64,000 nt of DNA from positions 62,001-126,000 of the forward strand of contig CALRIU020000003.1 of NCBI GenBank assembly GCA_943362175.1, in the 5' to 3' direction. The DNA comes from UBA4416 sp943362175 (GTDB taxonomy: Bacteria > Bacteroidota > Bacteroidia > B-17B0 > Aurantibacillaceae). A program made the translations under genes and the position numbers. Shown here one piece after another: positions 35,105 through 46,000 of this stretch; within the stretch, counting starts at the first letter, position 1, and the number at the start of each line of letters is the position of its first letter. Below the pieces are notes generated by a model. It had not been told where the DNA came from. It made no database searches and saw nothing but the letters and a program-made list of their open reading frames with translations.

Positions 35105-35203
35105 AGTAATTGGATATCAATACTCCATGATAAACATGAACAATTCTTAAATTTATTTCATATTTAAGCAACCCCCAAGTCAAAAAAGCATTACTGCAAT
35201 TTC

Positions 35204-35833
35204 TTATAAATCATAGATTAATCTCCAGCTGCTAGATAATAATCTATCATTACTAGCACAATTATTCCCCTCAGCTCCACATGAATTATGTTCCATTACT
35301 TTATCAATATTTTGAGATTGATCCGTATTGACGATAGACTCATAGTTTAAATCAGGTTCTTGAAAGTATTTTCTATCTGGCATATAAAAACTTACAATAC
35401 TATCTTTATTTATAATTCTAATACTTTTTATATAAGAAGCCGAATCATTTACACTCAAGGTTTCATACTTAATTATTTTATCATTATTAAAAAATGTATA
35501 AAAAGAGTATTTTAAATAACCTTCATCCACAATCTTAAATAAATATGCTTTATCATTAATATATTTAACGTCAAAAACATATCTTGTTTCCGAATCAGTA
35601 TTAAAAACTATACTTTTAAGCTTAGTGCCTTCATAGCGTTCTTCAATACTAGGAAATTTTATAACTGATAATTGTTTAACTCCTTTCATTGAAAAAAAAT
35701 CATAGTCTCGATAATATTTTCTCGAAGAAATACTGTTATCTATTTTAAAATCATCTGATCCTTGATTCAAATGATTTGTACATGAATAATAGAAAAGTAC
35801 AAGAAGTAAATAATAAATAGCTCTAGTTTTCAT
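35204..35833 (-). CDS. Lipoprotein, candidate immunity protein of module 3
   Basis: 209 residues with a lipoprotein signal (YYLLLVLFYYSC, Cys about 18). The body is Lys/Asp/Tyr/Asn-rich with YVFDVKYINDKAYLFKI and no domain I recognise. It starts 4 bases after the stop of the module 3 tip and ends before a terminator, the position of an immunity gene in Rhs/CDI systems. Its AT-rich composition matches the tip and differs from the flanking genes, consistent with horizontal exchange. Function by position only. Confidence 0.6.
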   Translation of the reverse strand: MKTRAIYYLLLVLFYYSCTNHLNQGSDDFKIDNSISSRKYYRDYDFFSMKGVKQLSVIKFPSIEERYEGTKLKSIVFNTDSETRYVFDVKYINDKAYLFKIVDEGYLKYSFYTFFNNDKIIKYETLSVNDSASYIKSIRIINKDSIVSFYMPDRKYFQEPDLNYESIVNTDQSQNIDKVMEHNSCGAEGNNCASNDRLLSSSWRLIYDL

Positions 35834-35837
35834 AGTT

Positions 35838-36607
35838 TCATTTTAGTGTAAGTTCATTTTTACCTTTCCAACCAACAATTCTATAGTATCTATCCACATT
35901 TTGAGCCTTCCAATCATTAACAAAGGTAACCTTTCCTGGTGATTTAAACGAAACCGCTCCTATTTCTTTCAATTTATACCCACTCTTAGTTGATTGGTCC
36001 GGCTTTGCTACTGTCCAGTCCCCTGCATTGTCATAAGCATATTTACGTTCTGAATATGTATACTTATTGCTATAACCTGCAGATGGTTTAGAAAATATCG
36101 TAGCAGATGGTGTCCAGCTTTGATTAGCATACACTTCTGCACCTGTATATTTTGCAAATTTCCCTATAAAAGTATTATTTCCTCTTTGATCTAATTGTCC
36201 GGTATGGCATGAAAAGAATATTATTTTATCATCAGCGTCCAAAAATTTATCTATTTTTTTTAGATCATCTCTGAAACTATCGATGTTTGTTTTATCAATT
36301 TTACCCCCTAGAAATAGTGCGGAATCATAGCTAGTTTGGATAGGATCCCCTTTTTTTTCTGTTGACGCCTTATCAAAAAAAAACAACAGTAATTTTTTCT
36401 TCTATTTTTTTCGCTATTTAAATCATTTTTACTTTGTTCGCTATTACTCGATTGTCTGTCCTGCATCCCATCAATATCAAAGTCATTGATAGGATTATTA
36501 TCCGCATAATTATACGGAGTTAATTGAGCATATTTTCCTGCCAGCGGATCCACCGATATAAACCGACAGGCCCAGGCTGCATAATACCGTGCTCCATAAT
36601 AAGTCCA
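35838..36607 (-). pseudogene. Orphan Rhs tip, module 3 (core stub plus frameshifted toxin tip)
   Basis: The reading starts after an in-frame TAA with YYGARYYAAWACRFIS, continues through DPLAGKYAQLTPYNYADNN to DFDIDGMQD, then an Asn/Ser/Lys-rich linker. At the T9 homopolymer near 36376-36385 the frame breaks; one shift restores FFFDKASTEKKGDPIQ and a tip of about 180 residues. The tip has DDKIIFFSCHTGQ and FAKYTGAEVYANQ, resembling the His/Cys-type core of DUF4347/C80-like folds. No upstream start exists, so it is silent unless recombined onto tcBC. Tip function is tentative. Confidence 0.75.
36460..36601 (-). repeat. 142-bp core-end repeat, copy 3
   Basis: Encodes the end of the Rhs core up to DFDIDGMQ. 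I count about 11 mismatches in 142 bases against copy 2 (37917-38058). Sequence similarity stops at both edges. Confidence 0.85.
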
Positions 36608-36618
36608 TTAATCGTAAA

Positions 36619-36639
36619 ATACTCCTACCGATGGAGTAT
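36619..36639 (-). terminator. Terminator of module 2
   Basis: ATACTCC (36619-36625) pairs with GGAGTAT (36633-36639); on the minus strand the stem is followed by TTTT. It lies 20 bases beyond the stop of the module 2 immunity-like gene. Confidence 0.6.
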
Positions 36640-36658
36640 AACGAAAAATTATTTTCTA

Positions 36659-37078
36659 TCATTTAAAATCATTTTCTTCGCTATCATAATATCCTTTATC
36701 CCACCATTCATCTCTACGCACATATCCCCTAAATTCATCAGGATCTTCTGGGTCATGACTAAGCCTAATAATTGCAGCTGGAGCAACATTACCTTCTAAT
36801 GCATCAAGATAATTAGTTAACAAATTATTTATATCTAAAGAATATTCGTCATTGTTCTTAATTTCTACAATTATCTCGTCAAGGAGGATATCTAATTTCC
36901 TTCTACTCCAATTTTGTTTAATTGCATGCGAAGTTAATATATCATGTAACTCATATGTTTTTTCGCGTGGCGTAGCTTTGTATTTCTCTATCAAATCAAA
37001 AAGAAATTTTCTATCCTTTAAGTAGCTTTCGCTAGCATGTAGTTGCTCTTGTATTTTTTTTCTTACTGGATGTGTCAT
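36659..37078 (-). CDS. Candidate immunity protein of module 2
   Basis: 139 residues from the ATG at 37078 (MTHPVRKKIQEQL), 8 bases after the module 2 tip stop; a longer ORF to 37105 is possible. No signal peptide, so cytoplasmic. It is acidic and helical with LLDEIIVEIKNNDEYSLDIN and a C-terminal GYVRRDEWWDKGYYD. Many small acidic immunity proteins have this character, but I do not recognise the family. AT-rich like the tip it follows. Confidence 0.6.
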   Translation of the reverse strand: MTHPVRKKIQEQLHASESYLKDRKFLFDLIEKYKATPREKTYELHDILTSHAIKQNWSRRKLDILLDEIIVEIKNNDEYSLDINNLLTNYLDALEGNVAPAAIIRLSHDPEDPDEFRGYVRRDEWWDKGYYDSEENDFK

Positions 37079-37086
37079 AGTATATT

Positions 37087-39303
37087 TTATTTCGATTTTC
37101 GCCAAGGAAGCGAGTTTAGTAATGTTTGATATGTTGTAAAAGACATTTTAGTTACGGGCTGAATGAGAACATGTGATAGATCTTTAGGGTCAAGCGATGG
37201 GATCAAACACTTTGTTAATATTTCTTTAATACTTATTTTACCGACATCACCTTGTTTCATGCGTCCCAAAGCATCTTGGATATTTTTAGTATTTGGAAAA
37301 AAACCAGTACTTAATCCATGTGGATAAATGAAATCAGGAGCTACATCACCCTCTGAATCAGGATATACATCTGGCGCTTTATTATTACTAAATGGAGTTT
37401 TCGCTCCAAGTTGCTTGGAATTAGGCGCACCTTTAAGATCGCTCATTATCCAGTTGCCGTTTTGTGTTTCCATTGCTCTATACAAATATACATCTTTAAA
37501 CTTTTCCGGGTCTGCATTTTTCCAATCAATCCTGCTTGCCCAGAAAAGCATATTTTTATTGGCATGATCATCTTTAAATTCCAACTTCTCTGCAAGATGA
37601 TAAGCAGTTTGAAATTGAGAAATATTATCTATTGGCGGAGAAGAAAACAAACCTTCTATAATTCCCAGGAAAAGCCCTTTTAAAAGCCCCCACCCGGGCT
37701 TAAATTTTGACGATTTCGCTGTTTGTTTAGCTATCTGACCTCCTCCACTTTTAGCTGCACTTCCAGCACCATCTTTAGCTATCTCTTTAACTGTGTTATC
37801 CAAATTTGCTCTTTTTCCTTCTTTAAGAGTTTCTTTTATCACAGTTCCGGGCCCGTCTGGAGTTGTAACTGTTCCTGGCGATGCACCTTTTGAAGGCGTA
37901 GTTGCCGTATTCCCATCCTGCATTCCATCAATATCAAAGTCATTGATCGGATTATTATCCGCGTAATTATACGGAGTCAATTGTGCATACTTCGCTGCCA
38001 AAGGATCCACCGATATAAACCGACAGGTCCAGGCTGCATAATACCGTGCTCCATAATAGTACAAGCCACTTTCCGCATCCCGTTCTTTACCCACATACCG
38101 GTAACGTTTATAGGTAAAAGTCCTCAAAGAGGAATCCCCAAAGGGATAATACTCTTCCTTGTCGATGACCGTTCCGTTTAGATCCAACCTGACACTGGAA
38201 GAACCGATCTGATCTTCGAGGTTATACACCACATCATCGGCGATATCGCCAGGGAAAGCGGCTCCTGCATTGACCCTGAGCTCTGCAATACGGCTCTGGT
38301 CATCCATGATATGGATGTAATTCTTCTCATAGGTAGTGGTGCTGGTTTCCAGGATCACATATTCAAAGATCCCGTCGATGTATATGGTCCGTTCATACAC
38401 AGGCGAGGCTGCTGTTCCTGTTCTCACCAGCTTGCTCACACGGTCCTGCCCTGCATAATCGTATTGGGTATATACGGTGGGATCACTCACTCCTGCCTGG
38501 TTGTAATAGCAAACCAATTGGTCCGCATGGTTCCACACATAATTCCGCGAGCTTCCTGCCGTCAGTTGATTGCCATTGGCATCGTAGGTATAACTCTCAA
38601 TAATTGCAGGAGTGGCATCTTCGATCTTCTCAAGCGTATTCTTATTGGCATGATAGGTGTAACCCCTTGTAAAACCATTGATACCGCTCTGAACCACATC
38701 CTGGATGTTGCCCAGCTTATCATAACTGTATGTTCTGTCATACCCTCTCACATGATTCGCATTAGGGCTTCCGGGCGCCGGGGCATCATCATAGAGGTAA
38801 TTGTTCCCACTTTGGGTATCACTTTCCCGGCCATCCGCTGTTAACAATCTGTACACCGGGTCATAGGTAAAATGTCGGTCAAGCGCATCGCTCCCCAACA
38901 AACTTCCATTGATACCACAATCCGTCACGCGGTTCATGATGGTCATGATATTTCCTATCAGGTCAAAGTTAAAGCCGTCGTCCTGCTTGTTGGTACCGCT
39001 GTTGTAGGCATAAGTCACTGTGCTGCCCACAGTTGTTTTGGTGTACTTCTCGCTACGCTGCCTGAGCAGGCGGAATGTCTGCGGGTCATAGGCATAGCGG
39101 GTCATCATCCCGTTACCAAAAGCAATTAACAAGCGCTGACCTTTGGCGTCATACACGATATTTTCCACGTATTCCGTTCCTCCGCAACTTACTTTTGCAA
39201 GAGCTCCGGCCCGGTTGTATTGAGGTACAATTGCGCTGCGGTTTCCTGCGACATCCAATGGCATGATGAGCTCTTTCAGGCGATTGAGGGCATCATAGGA
39301 CAT
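37087..39303 (-). pseudogene. 5'-truncated Rhs/TcC module 2 with intact toxin tip
   Basis: 738 codons open from MSYDALNRLKELI, homologous to about residue 1685 onward of the tcBC protein; there is no SpvB/TcB part and an in-frame TAA lies about 20 codons upstream. Rhs repeats run to DPLAAKYAQLTPYNYADNN and DFDIDGMQD. The tip (about 280 residues) has a Gly/Lys linker, a hydrophobic stretch (GLLKGLFLGIIEGLF), and a domain with DVYLYRAMETQNGNW and PHGLSTGFFPN. An Arg plus S-T arrangement hints at an ADP-ribosyltransferase-like fold, but weakly. Probably a silent donor cassette, although translation from the ATG cannot be excluded. Confidence 0.75.
37917..38058 (-). repeat. 142-bp core-end repeat, copy 2
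   Basis: Same unit as 36460-36601 (about 92% identical by eye) and 40875-41016 (more divergent). It marks the junction between shared core and variable tip. Confidence 0.85.
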
Positions 39304-39383
39304 CTCGGTAAAGAATTTTCTTTCATCCAGAATCGACGGAGACTTGTCTAATCCAAAAAGGTTTTAATAATATATTTAAAACA

Positions 39384-39411
39384 AAAACGGCAGCAAAAAT
39401 GCCACCGTTTT
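39384..39411 (-). terminator. Terminator of module 1 (tcBC plus lipoprotein)
   Basis: AAAACGG (39384-39390) pairs with CCGTTTT (39405-39411) with an interrupted inner stem; the minus strand continues into TTTTTGTTTT. It is similar in sequence to the module 3 terminator (AAAACGGCAGC arm), so the terminator seems to be part of the repeated module. Confidence 0.7.
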
Positions 39412-39506
39412 AATAAGCTAAAAAAAGTAAAGAGTTCCTAACAATCTTTTCACATTAGGCTCGTATCTTCATTCAAAGTCTCACGCTCAAACATGGGGTA
39501 TACCTC

Positions 39507-40079
39507 CTACTTAGCTAATTTCTTCAACAGAGAATCTTCTTCTGACTTTTTTACAAGCCTCATATGCCCTACACTACTCATAGAAGAATCAATGCTAATA
39601 AGTCGATTATTTTCGTTCATAGTTATTTTCCAAGCATTAGGCTGATTTAAATACCTATCAGGCTTATATAAACACTTAGCTCTAATAACATTAGAACGAA
39701 CTGTATCCTCACGAAATAAATTATAACTCTTAACATATACGGGAAAAACAATATCACCTTTACATACTACCGTATCCAATAAAACATAATTTTCGTTAAA
39801 TAATAAAGATCGGTTATAATCATATCCTATATAATAGACCCCTTGATTCATGCTAAACTCTTCAAGCATTATATAACCCAAGAGATGTTCATTTGAAAAC
39901 GTATGCGCCTTTAAATAGTCATTGCATTTTTCATGCAGCAACAATTTATTAAGATTTAAGTTTTCACCTCCTTCCTCTCTACAAATTTTTTCTCTGGATC
40001 TATTACAGGAAAAACCTGCAAGAATAATAAAAGCAAATACTATTTGTTTAAAATGTTTATTTTGATAAGATCTTTCCAT
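39507..40079 (-). CDS. Lipoprotein, candidate immunity protein of module 1
   Basis: 190 residues with a lipoprotein signal (FAFIILAGFSC, Cys about 25). The mature domain contains YIGYDYNRSLLFNENYVLLD and a charged C-terminus; no family recognised. Its start overlaps the last 23 bases of tcBC, so the two are translationally coupled, as toxin and immunity genes usually are. A lipidated immunity protein would act in the envelope, suggesting that the tip's target or entry route is periplasmic. Assignment is by position. Confidence 0.65.
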   Translation of the reverse strand: MERSYQNKHFKQIVFAFIILAGFSCNRSREKICREEGGENLNLNKLLLHEKCNDYLKAHTFSNEHLLGYIMLEEFSMNQGVYYIGYDYNRSLLFNENYVLLDTVVCKGDIVFPVYVKSYNLFREDTVRSNVIRAKCLYKPDRYLNQPNAWKITMNENNRLISIDSSMSSVGHMRLVKKSEEDSLLKKLAK

Positions 40080-43000
40080 TATAATATTTAAAAAAGTTAA
40101 TTGTTCCTGAGACTATTTTATCTCTTGTTATATTTTTGTCATATAAAGACGCATAAGTTCCTTTCTCACGAATTATAATGGCATCAAACAAACCATTTTT
40201 CTCCATAACAAAATGCATGGCGTACGGCTGATTTTGGTTTGCTATAGCCTTGTCATCATCGTGAAAACCAGGAGTATTTCCAGTTATAGGATCTACAGAT
40301 CCTTTATAGTAGACAGGATGAGTATGCCCTACTGCAAACACTGCCTCCCATTTACCGCCATAGTATATATATGTGGTTTTATTTTCTATTTTTTTATAGT
40401 ACATGCCTAAACTATCAGTTGAGCCTCCAGAATTACTTGCGTTTGGCGTTACAATATAAGTCCCGTTTTTTAAAACATACATTCCATTTTCAAGACCATT
40501 CTTTATCGAATTATTCCATAGATATTCAAATGCTTTTTTTTGGTCTGTTGTACTTAATTCATTAGTATATTTTGCCCCATTTTTCACATCATAATAGCCA
40601 AGAAAGTTGCCTGTATCAGGACCGAATAGAGCCTGCCATTTTTGTACATACGTTACATTCCAACTTTTATAGGACGAGGTAAAGGATTTAATTTTTCCTT
40701 TATTTTCTCCCTCTTGATAATACTCAGTTTTCGAATTAGATGGTATTTGAATTTCCGTATTATCAACTCCAATTTCCGTTTTCCAATGTACATTTGGAAC
40801 AAAAATATTTGGATTAGAATTTATTTCTTCAGACGATGGCGTTCTACTTCTAACACTCTCGGCCTCTGTTTTACTCTGCATACCATCTATATCAAAATCA
40901 TTGATAGGTTTGTTAGCAGCATAATTATATGGCGTCAAATGTGCATATTTGTATGCAAGAGGATCGATAGAAATAAACCTACATGTCCATCCCGAATAAT
41001 ACCTCGCTCCATAATAATACAAACCACTTTCATTGTCCCGTTCCTTGCCACAATATTTATAGCGCTTCTGCGCATAGCTTCCAAAACTCGTTTCTCCGAA
41101 AGGATAATATTCTTCCTGGTTAATATCGGTTCCGTTACCCTCCAATAACACCCTTGAACTTCCCAACACATCTTCCAGATTGAATTGAATAGCTGGTGTA
41201 ACGTCACCAAAGCTGTCGCCTATACGTATACTTGCTATTCGACTCCTGTTATCCATCACATGAAGAATATTCTGCTCATCCGTACCATCAGTGCGATACT
41301 CAAAGATAGTATCAATGTACGAAATAGAATCGTAAATTCCGCCTGTTTTCCAGGCTAGTTTTTTCACGCGTTTTCCACTGCTATCATAAAGGTATTGAGT
41401 GTATTGGGTAATGCTGCCGCTGGCCTCTACGTAAAAACATCGCACTCTATCAGACGCATCCCATTCCCAATGCCGGCTGCTGGTTTCTGTCAATTGGTTA
41501 CCACAGGCATCGTAGCTGAAAGCGTAGTTGATCGCACCGATATCCACTGAATTTAATACATTACTCGCATTTGTATAATTAAAGTTGCGAGTAAAATTAC
41601 CTGCTCCAATATGTTGTAGCGTCTGGATGTTTCCCAATTTGTCATACACATAATTCTGAGTATAAACAGTCGTTAGGCTTTCGTTTGTACTGCGGTAGCT
41701 ATCGTCCCAAATCGGCGTGATCGTCGGGGCGTTCTCCCGCCCTGTAGCACTCAACACACGGTAAATTGCATCATAATCGTAATCCCGGTCGAGGCTATTC
41801 GTTCCGCCAATACCGCAACCGGTGGTTCGCTCATGGCTTTCTGTGATATTACCCATCAGATCATAATCATAAACCGTATCCTGCTTTACATTACCCGAGC
41901 TTGTATAGGTCCAGACACTTTGCGTATAAGATTCACTTCGTTGTCTCAATAAACGAAAAGTTTGGGTATCGTAGGCATAACGTGTCATAACCCCGTTACC
42001 ATAGGCAACCATCAATCTCTGGCCTTTGGCATTGTATGCAATGTGTTCAATGTAAGCTGTTCCGCTCAGCGACGCACTTTCCAATGCACCGGCCCTGTTA
42101 TATACAGGAATCAACTCTTTGCGTTCGGGCGCCGGACTGGTTAAATCCCAGGGATAAATCATTTTGGTAACGCGGTTTAAAGCATCGTATTCCATGGTTG
42201 TGAGATGGTCTGTGAGATCGACAATAGCCGGTGGACTTAACGGCACACCTGTCCAATCAACGCGGTAGCAAGTGTATGGGCCGCTACCCGTGAAGATGGA
42301 AAGTAATTCTGAATCCATAATGACCTGCTGTTCTTTTTCCAGCAGATTACCCTTGAAATCATAGGATGGCGTAGTTACCAATCCAGCTTCATCATAATGC
42401 TTATAGGTTTTCCCCAAAAGATTGACCATTCCCGGACCCGGCACACTGTAATCGGCATCATCTCCATAGATTAAATACTGCCGTAAGGTGGTTGGTTCCC
42501 CGCTTTTGTCGCGTGCCCAACCATACTTCGGCCTACCGGTTATATCAAAACCACTCAATGCCTGCGCTCCTTTGGCGTCTTTACTTTCGATGGGCTTGCC
42601 GACGGCATCAAACAACAGGGTATTGATGCCTTTGTCGATGTGCCTGGTCCATAAAGGTGGGAGCGGCTGATCTTTTTGAGGTGTCCTTAAATCATAGACA
42701 TGCTCAAAGACGGGACGGTTATAAGGATCTTTTACGAGCAGGAGGTTTCCGCGAATGTCGTAGCTGTAGGACATGATGATGTTATCCGCATGCGAAGGAT
42801 TTACCTTGTCGATGTGCTCGGTGGTTTGGGTCGTGCGGCCGAGGGCGTCGAGCAGGCTGCTCTTGGGTGTGAAGTAGTGTGAAGAAGGGACGTTACTGCC
42901 CGTTGGGTTTGTAAGAGCGGCAAGGTCGTTGGCATCGTAGCTGTAGCTGATCCAGGGTGACGCTTCGACTCCGCTCAGCGCACCCGAAGACACACTCAGA

Positions 43001-46000
43001 GCGGCAGGGTCGACGGGGCTCAGCAGATCCGTTGGTTTTCCATAGATGACCCATTGCTGGCTGTTGTCGGGGTTCAGGGTTTTCACCACGCGGCCCAGGG
43101 AATCGTAGAATATCCTGGCTTTAATGCCGAGCAGGTCGGGCAAGACGAAATCAAAGCCTTTATCGAAGAAAGGCTCGTACTGTTCCACCACTTTGCCTTT
43201 GTTGTTATAGATCTTCCAACCGCTGACGACCACGTTGAGCGGATCGGTAGGTGCGCGCTCCGTGCCCACAGCAGGCGCATTGGGATCTGTTTGTTTTGCC
43301 GGGAGGCCCGAGCTGCCGAAATACGTTCCCGATGCACTGGCCGTACCAAAGATCACATCCTCGGCCTGCACGCGTGTTTGGAGCAGGCGACCAAAGCCAT
43401 CGCTGTATTCCACCTTCGTGATCGTATCCGTGCTGGAGGGATCGACCGCGTAGTGCTGCTCGCGGCTGATGGTTTTTACCCAGACCGGATCACCGCTGGT
43501 TTTAAAGGCAAAGAAATCATAGTCCATTCGTACAGAAGGCTCGTAACGCTCATAAAAATTGCCACTATTGTTTTTATAATCTCCTTCGGTGCCTTTGCCA
43601 ATTATGGCGGTAGCGCGTAAGAGGCCTAAAGGAGAAAAATCAAAGACAGAGATATTCTCATTGGCATCCGTTACCTGGTAGGGCTGCATGACACGGTAAT
43701 CGTAGTCTGCCAATGTACGGAGGCTATTCGTGCCAATACCGTATGGTGTGAGGTACTGAGTCGATTCTACGGGCATCAGCTTATAGGAATCGTATTTTAT
43801 TTCCTGCCAGGCATCGAACACATCACGGGTTTGAGATACCAAACCCAACGCCGTTGCGGGATTATCATGAAAGTCGTATTTCATCCGCGCACTCTCGGCA
43901 TACCATCCGGAAACAAATTCTGCGGTTGCAGAAGTCCTGTCTTTGTAACCCAGGTGTGCATCGCCGTTCTGAAAGGCATTCACGAAATCCAAAGGGTAGG
44001 CGCTCCAATCGGGCAACGCTTCAAAACAAGGCGGGTGATTTCCGGCACCATACGCAGCATCCAAAATAGCCGCGGTAACAATCAGGCTTTCACTTCGTAC
44101 CTGAGCCCCGTAATTGCCGATCTGCCCGTAAGGCAATCCGGTAAAGGCAGTCCCATCGTAATAGCTGAGTGAGCAGGCGATGACAGGCCAGGTAATACCC
44201 TGAAGGTTAGCGCGATGTGTATCTACCTGTTCAAAGATTTCATCCCGGAGCGCAAATACAGTCGTGTTCACAGAGCTTTGCGTCAGATCCCAGCTAAGGC
44301 TACGTTTGGTGCGATTCACCATGTATTGCCCACCGGCCGTATCCTTGTGAATATAGTCAGCCCAGGCAAAGGTAGAAAGATAATCAGCCGGTGCGCCGCT
44401 GAGCTGTTGTGCATACGCAACAGCTCCCGGAGGTGTGACGCCACGTGGAACTCCAATGCTCAACTGCCCCTGTGCCTGCCCGTAAACATCATACTCTTTG
44501 GTGAAGCTGAAATGATGCATCGGGTCGGTGCCGCGCTCATACTGCGTGGTACGCTGAGCAATGCTAAAAGGAAAGAAGATGTAACCTCCCCCACTCCAAT
44601 ACGCATTTTTCTCGGTCCATAAAGCTGTCGCCATTCCGGAAGGATCAAATTCCTTGCGCAGGCTCATCGCACTTTCAGTAACAGTATAGGGCCTGCTTTC
44701 GAGAGCGCTCCCATCAAGAGCATAGAGCTCGCTCCGCAGAAGCGTACCCCGCAAAGTACGCAGGGCATCGCGGCGGGCACGGCGCGGAAGAGCGGCCAGC
44801 TCATCGAGCATGCTTTGCGGACGTTGCAGTATGTTCTTATCGCCACTCCAGTATTCTTCACTAAAGTCGGGCTCCTGCCAGCGGCTGAAACCGTCGCCCA
44901 CAGGGCCCACATAGAACCAGCTTTTGGTTTGCACGGGAGGGGAATAGTGCTGTGCCGCAATAGATTGTTGATTATACAGCTTCTCGACTGCGCCCGAAGT
45001 GACAAAACTTACTTCAGCAGGTATTTCATATTTAGTAAAGCTTTCCGTATCCACGGCATCTACATGAGCGAAGCCACGGAACTCACGCTCCATGCCATCC
45101 CAGTACCCGTTGTGGTAATTATATTCTGTTACCAATTTACCTCCCGATAGAAAATCGTAAACTTCTACTTTGTTTACCACCTGCACTGCAAAGGGCAGGT
45201 CGGTTTTCCAGCGTGTGGCGGGTTTGGCTTCATCACGCAAGTAGTGGTATACCGATGAGCCGTAGCTCACCTGCGTGAGACTGCCCATGTTATTATTCAT
45301 CTGCTCGAGCACATAAGGCTTGTTCCCTTTAGTGAGATCGAGGAAATACATTTTCCCGGCCGTGTAGGCATCGGGGCCGAAGCTCCATAAAATACCGGCC
45401 TGACCTGTACCCATGATGTCAATAATCCGCAGTGACCTGGGATTTTGTACCCGTGGTGTATTATGAATCTTCACAGGTTCAGAAAAACCGTTGCCCGATT
45501 GGTTGACGTAAAGCGTCACGCTATTGTTTTCTACAAAGGCAATGTCAGCCTGCCCGTCGCCATCGAGGTCGCCGAGCAGCACCTGAGCAGGATCGTATTG
45601 CTCCGGGAATACAGGGGCATTGCTCATGTTTACTTTACTTCCAAAACGTCCATAACCCATATTAGGCCAGTACTGCACCCGGCCGGAGCTGATGAGCACA
45701 ATGTCCTGCAGGCCATCACCGGTCATGTCCGCAAAGCGGATACGCGGATCGGAAAAACTAAAATTAGAGAAAGTCTTATCGGCAGTGCGTACTTTATAAA
45801 ATCCTTTTTCCGGATCGTTGTAAAAGCATTCGAACTTTGCACCGTTGCGCAATACATCGGTAATGCCGTCGCCATCAAGGTCGATGAGCTGCACTTCGGG
45901 ATCGGCAAAACTGAAGGAAGGCAATTGCTTGTAAGGCCGGAAGCTAGTGTTGTCCCATACCTTATGAAAAGCACCTGGAAAATAGCCAGCTACGATGCCG

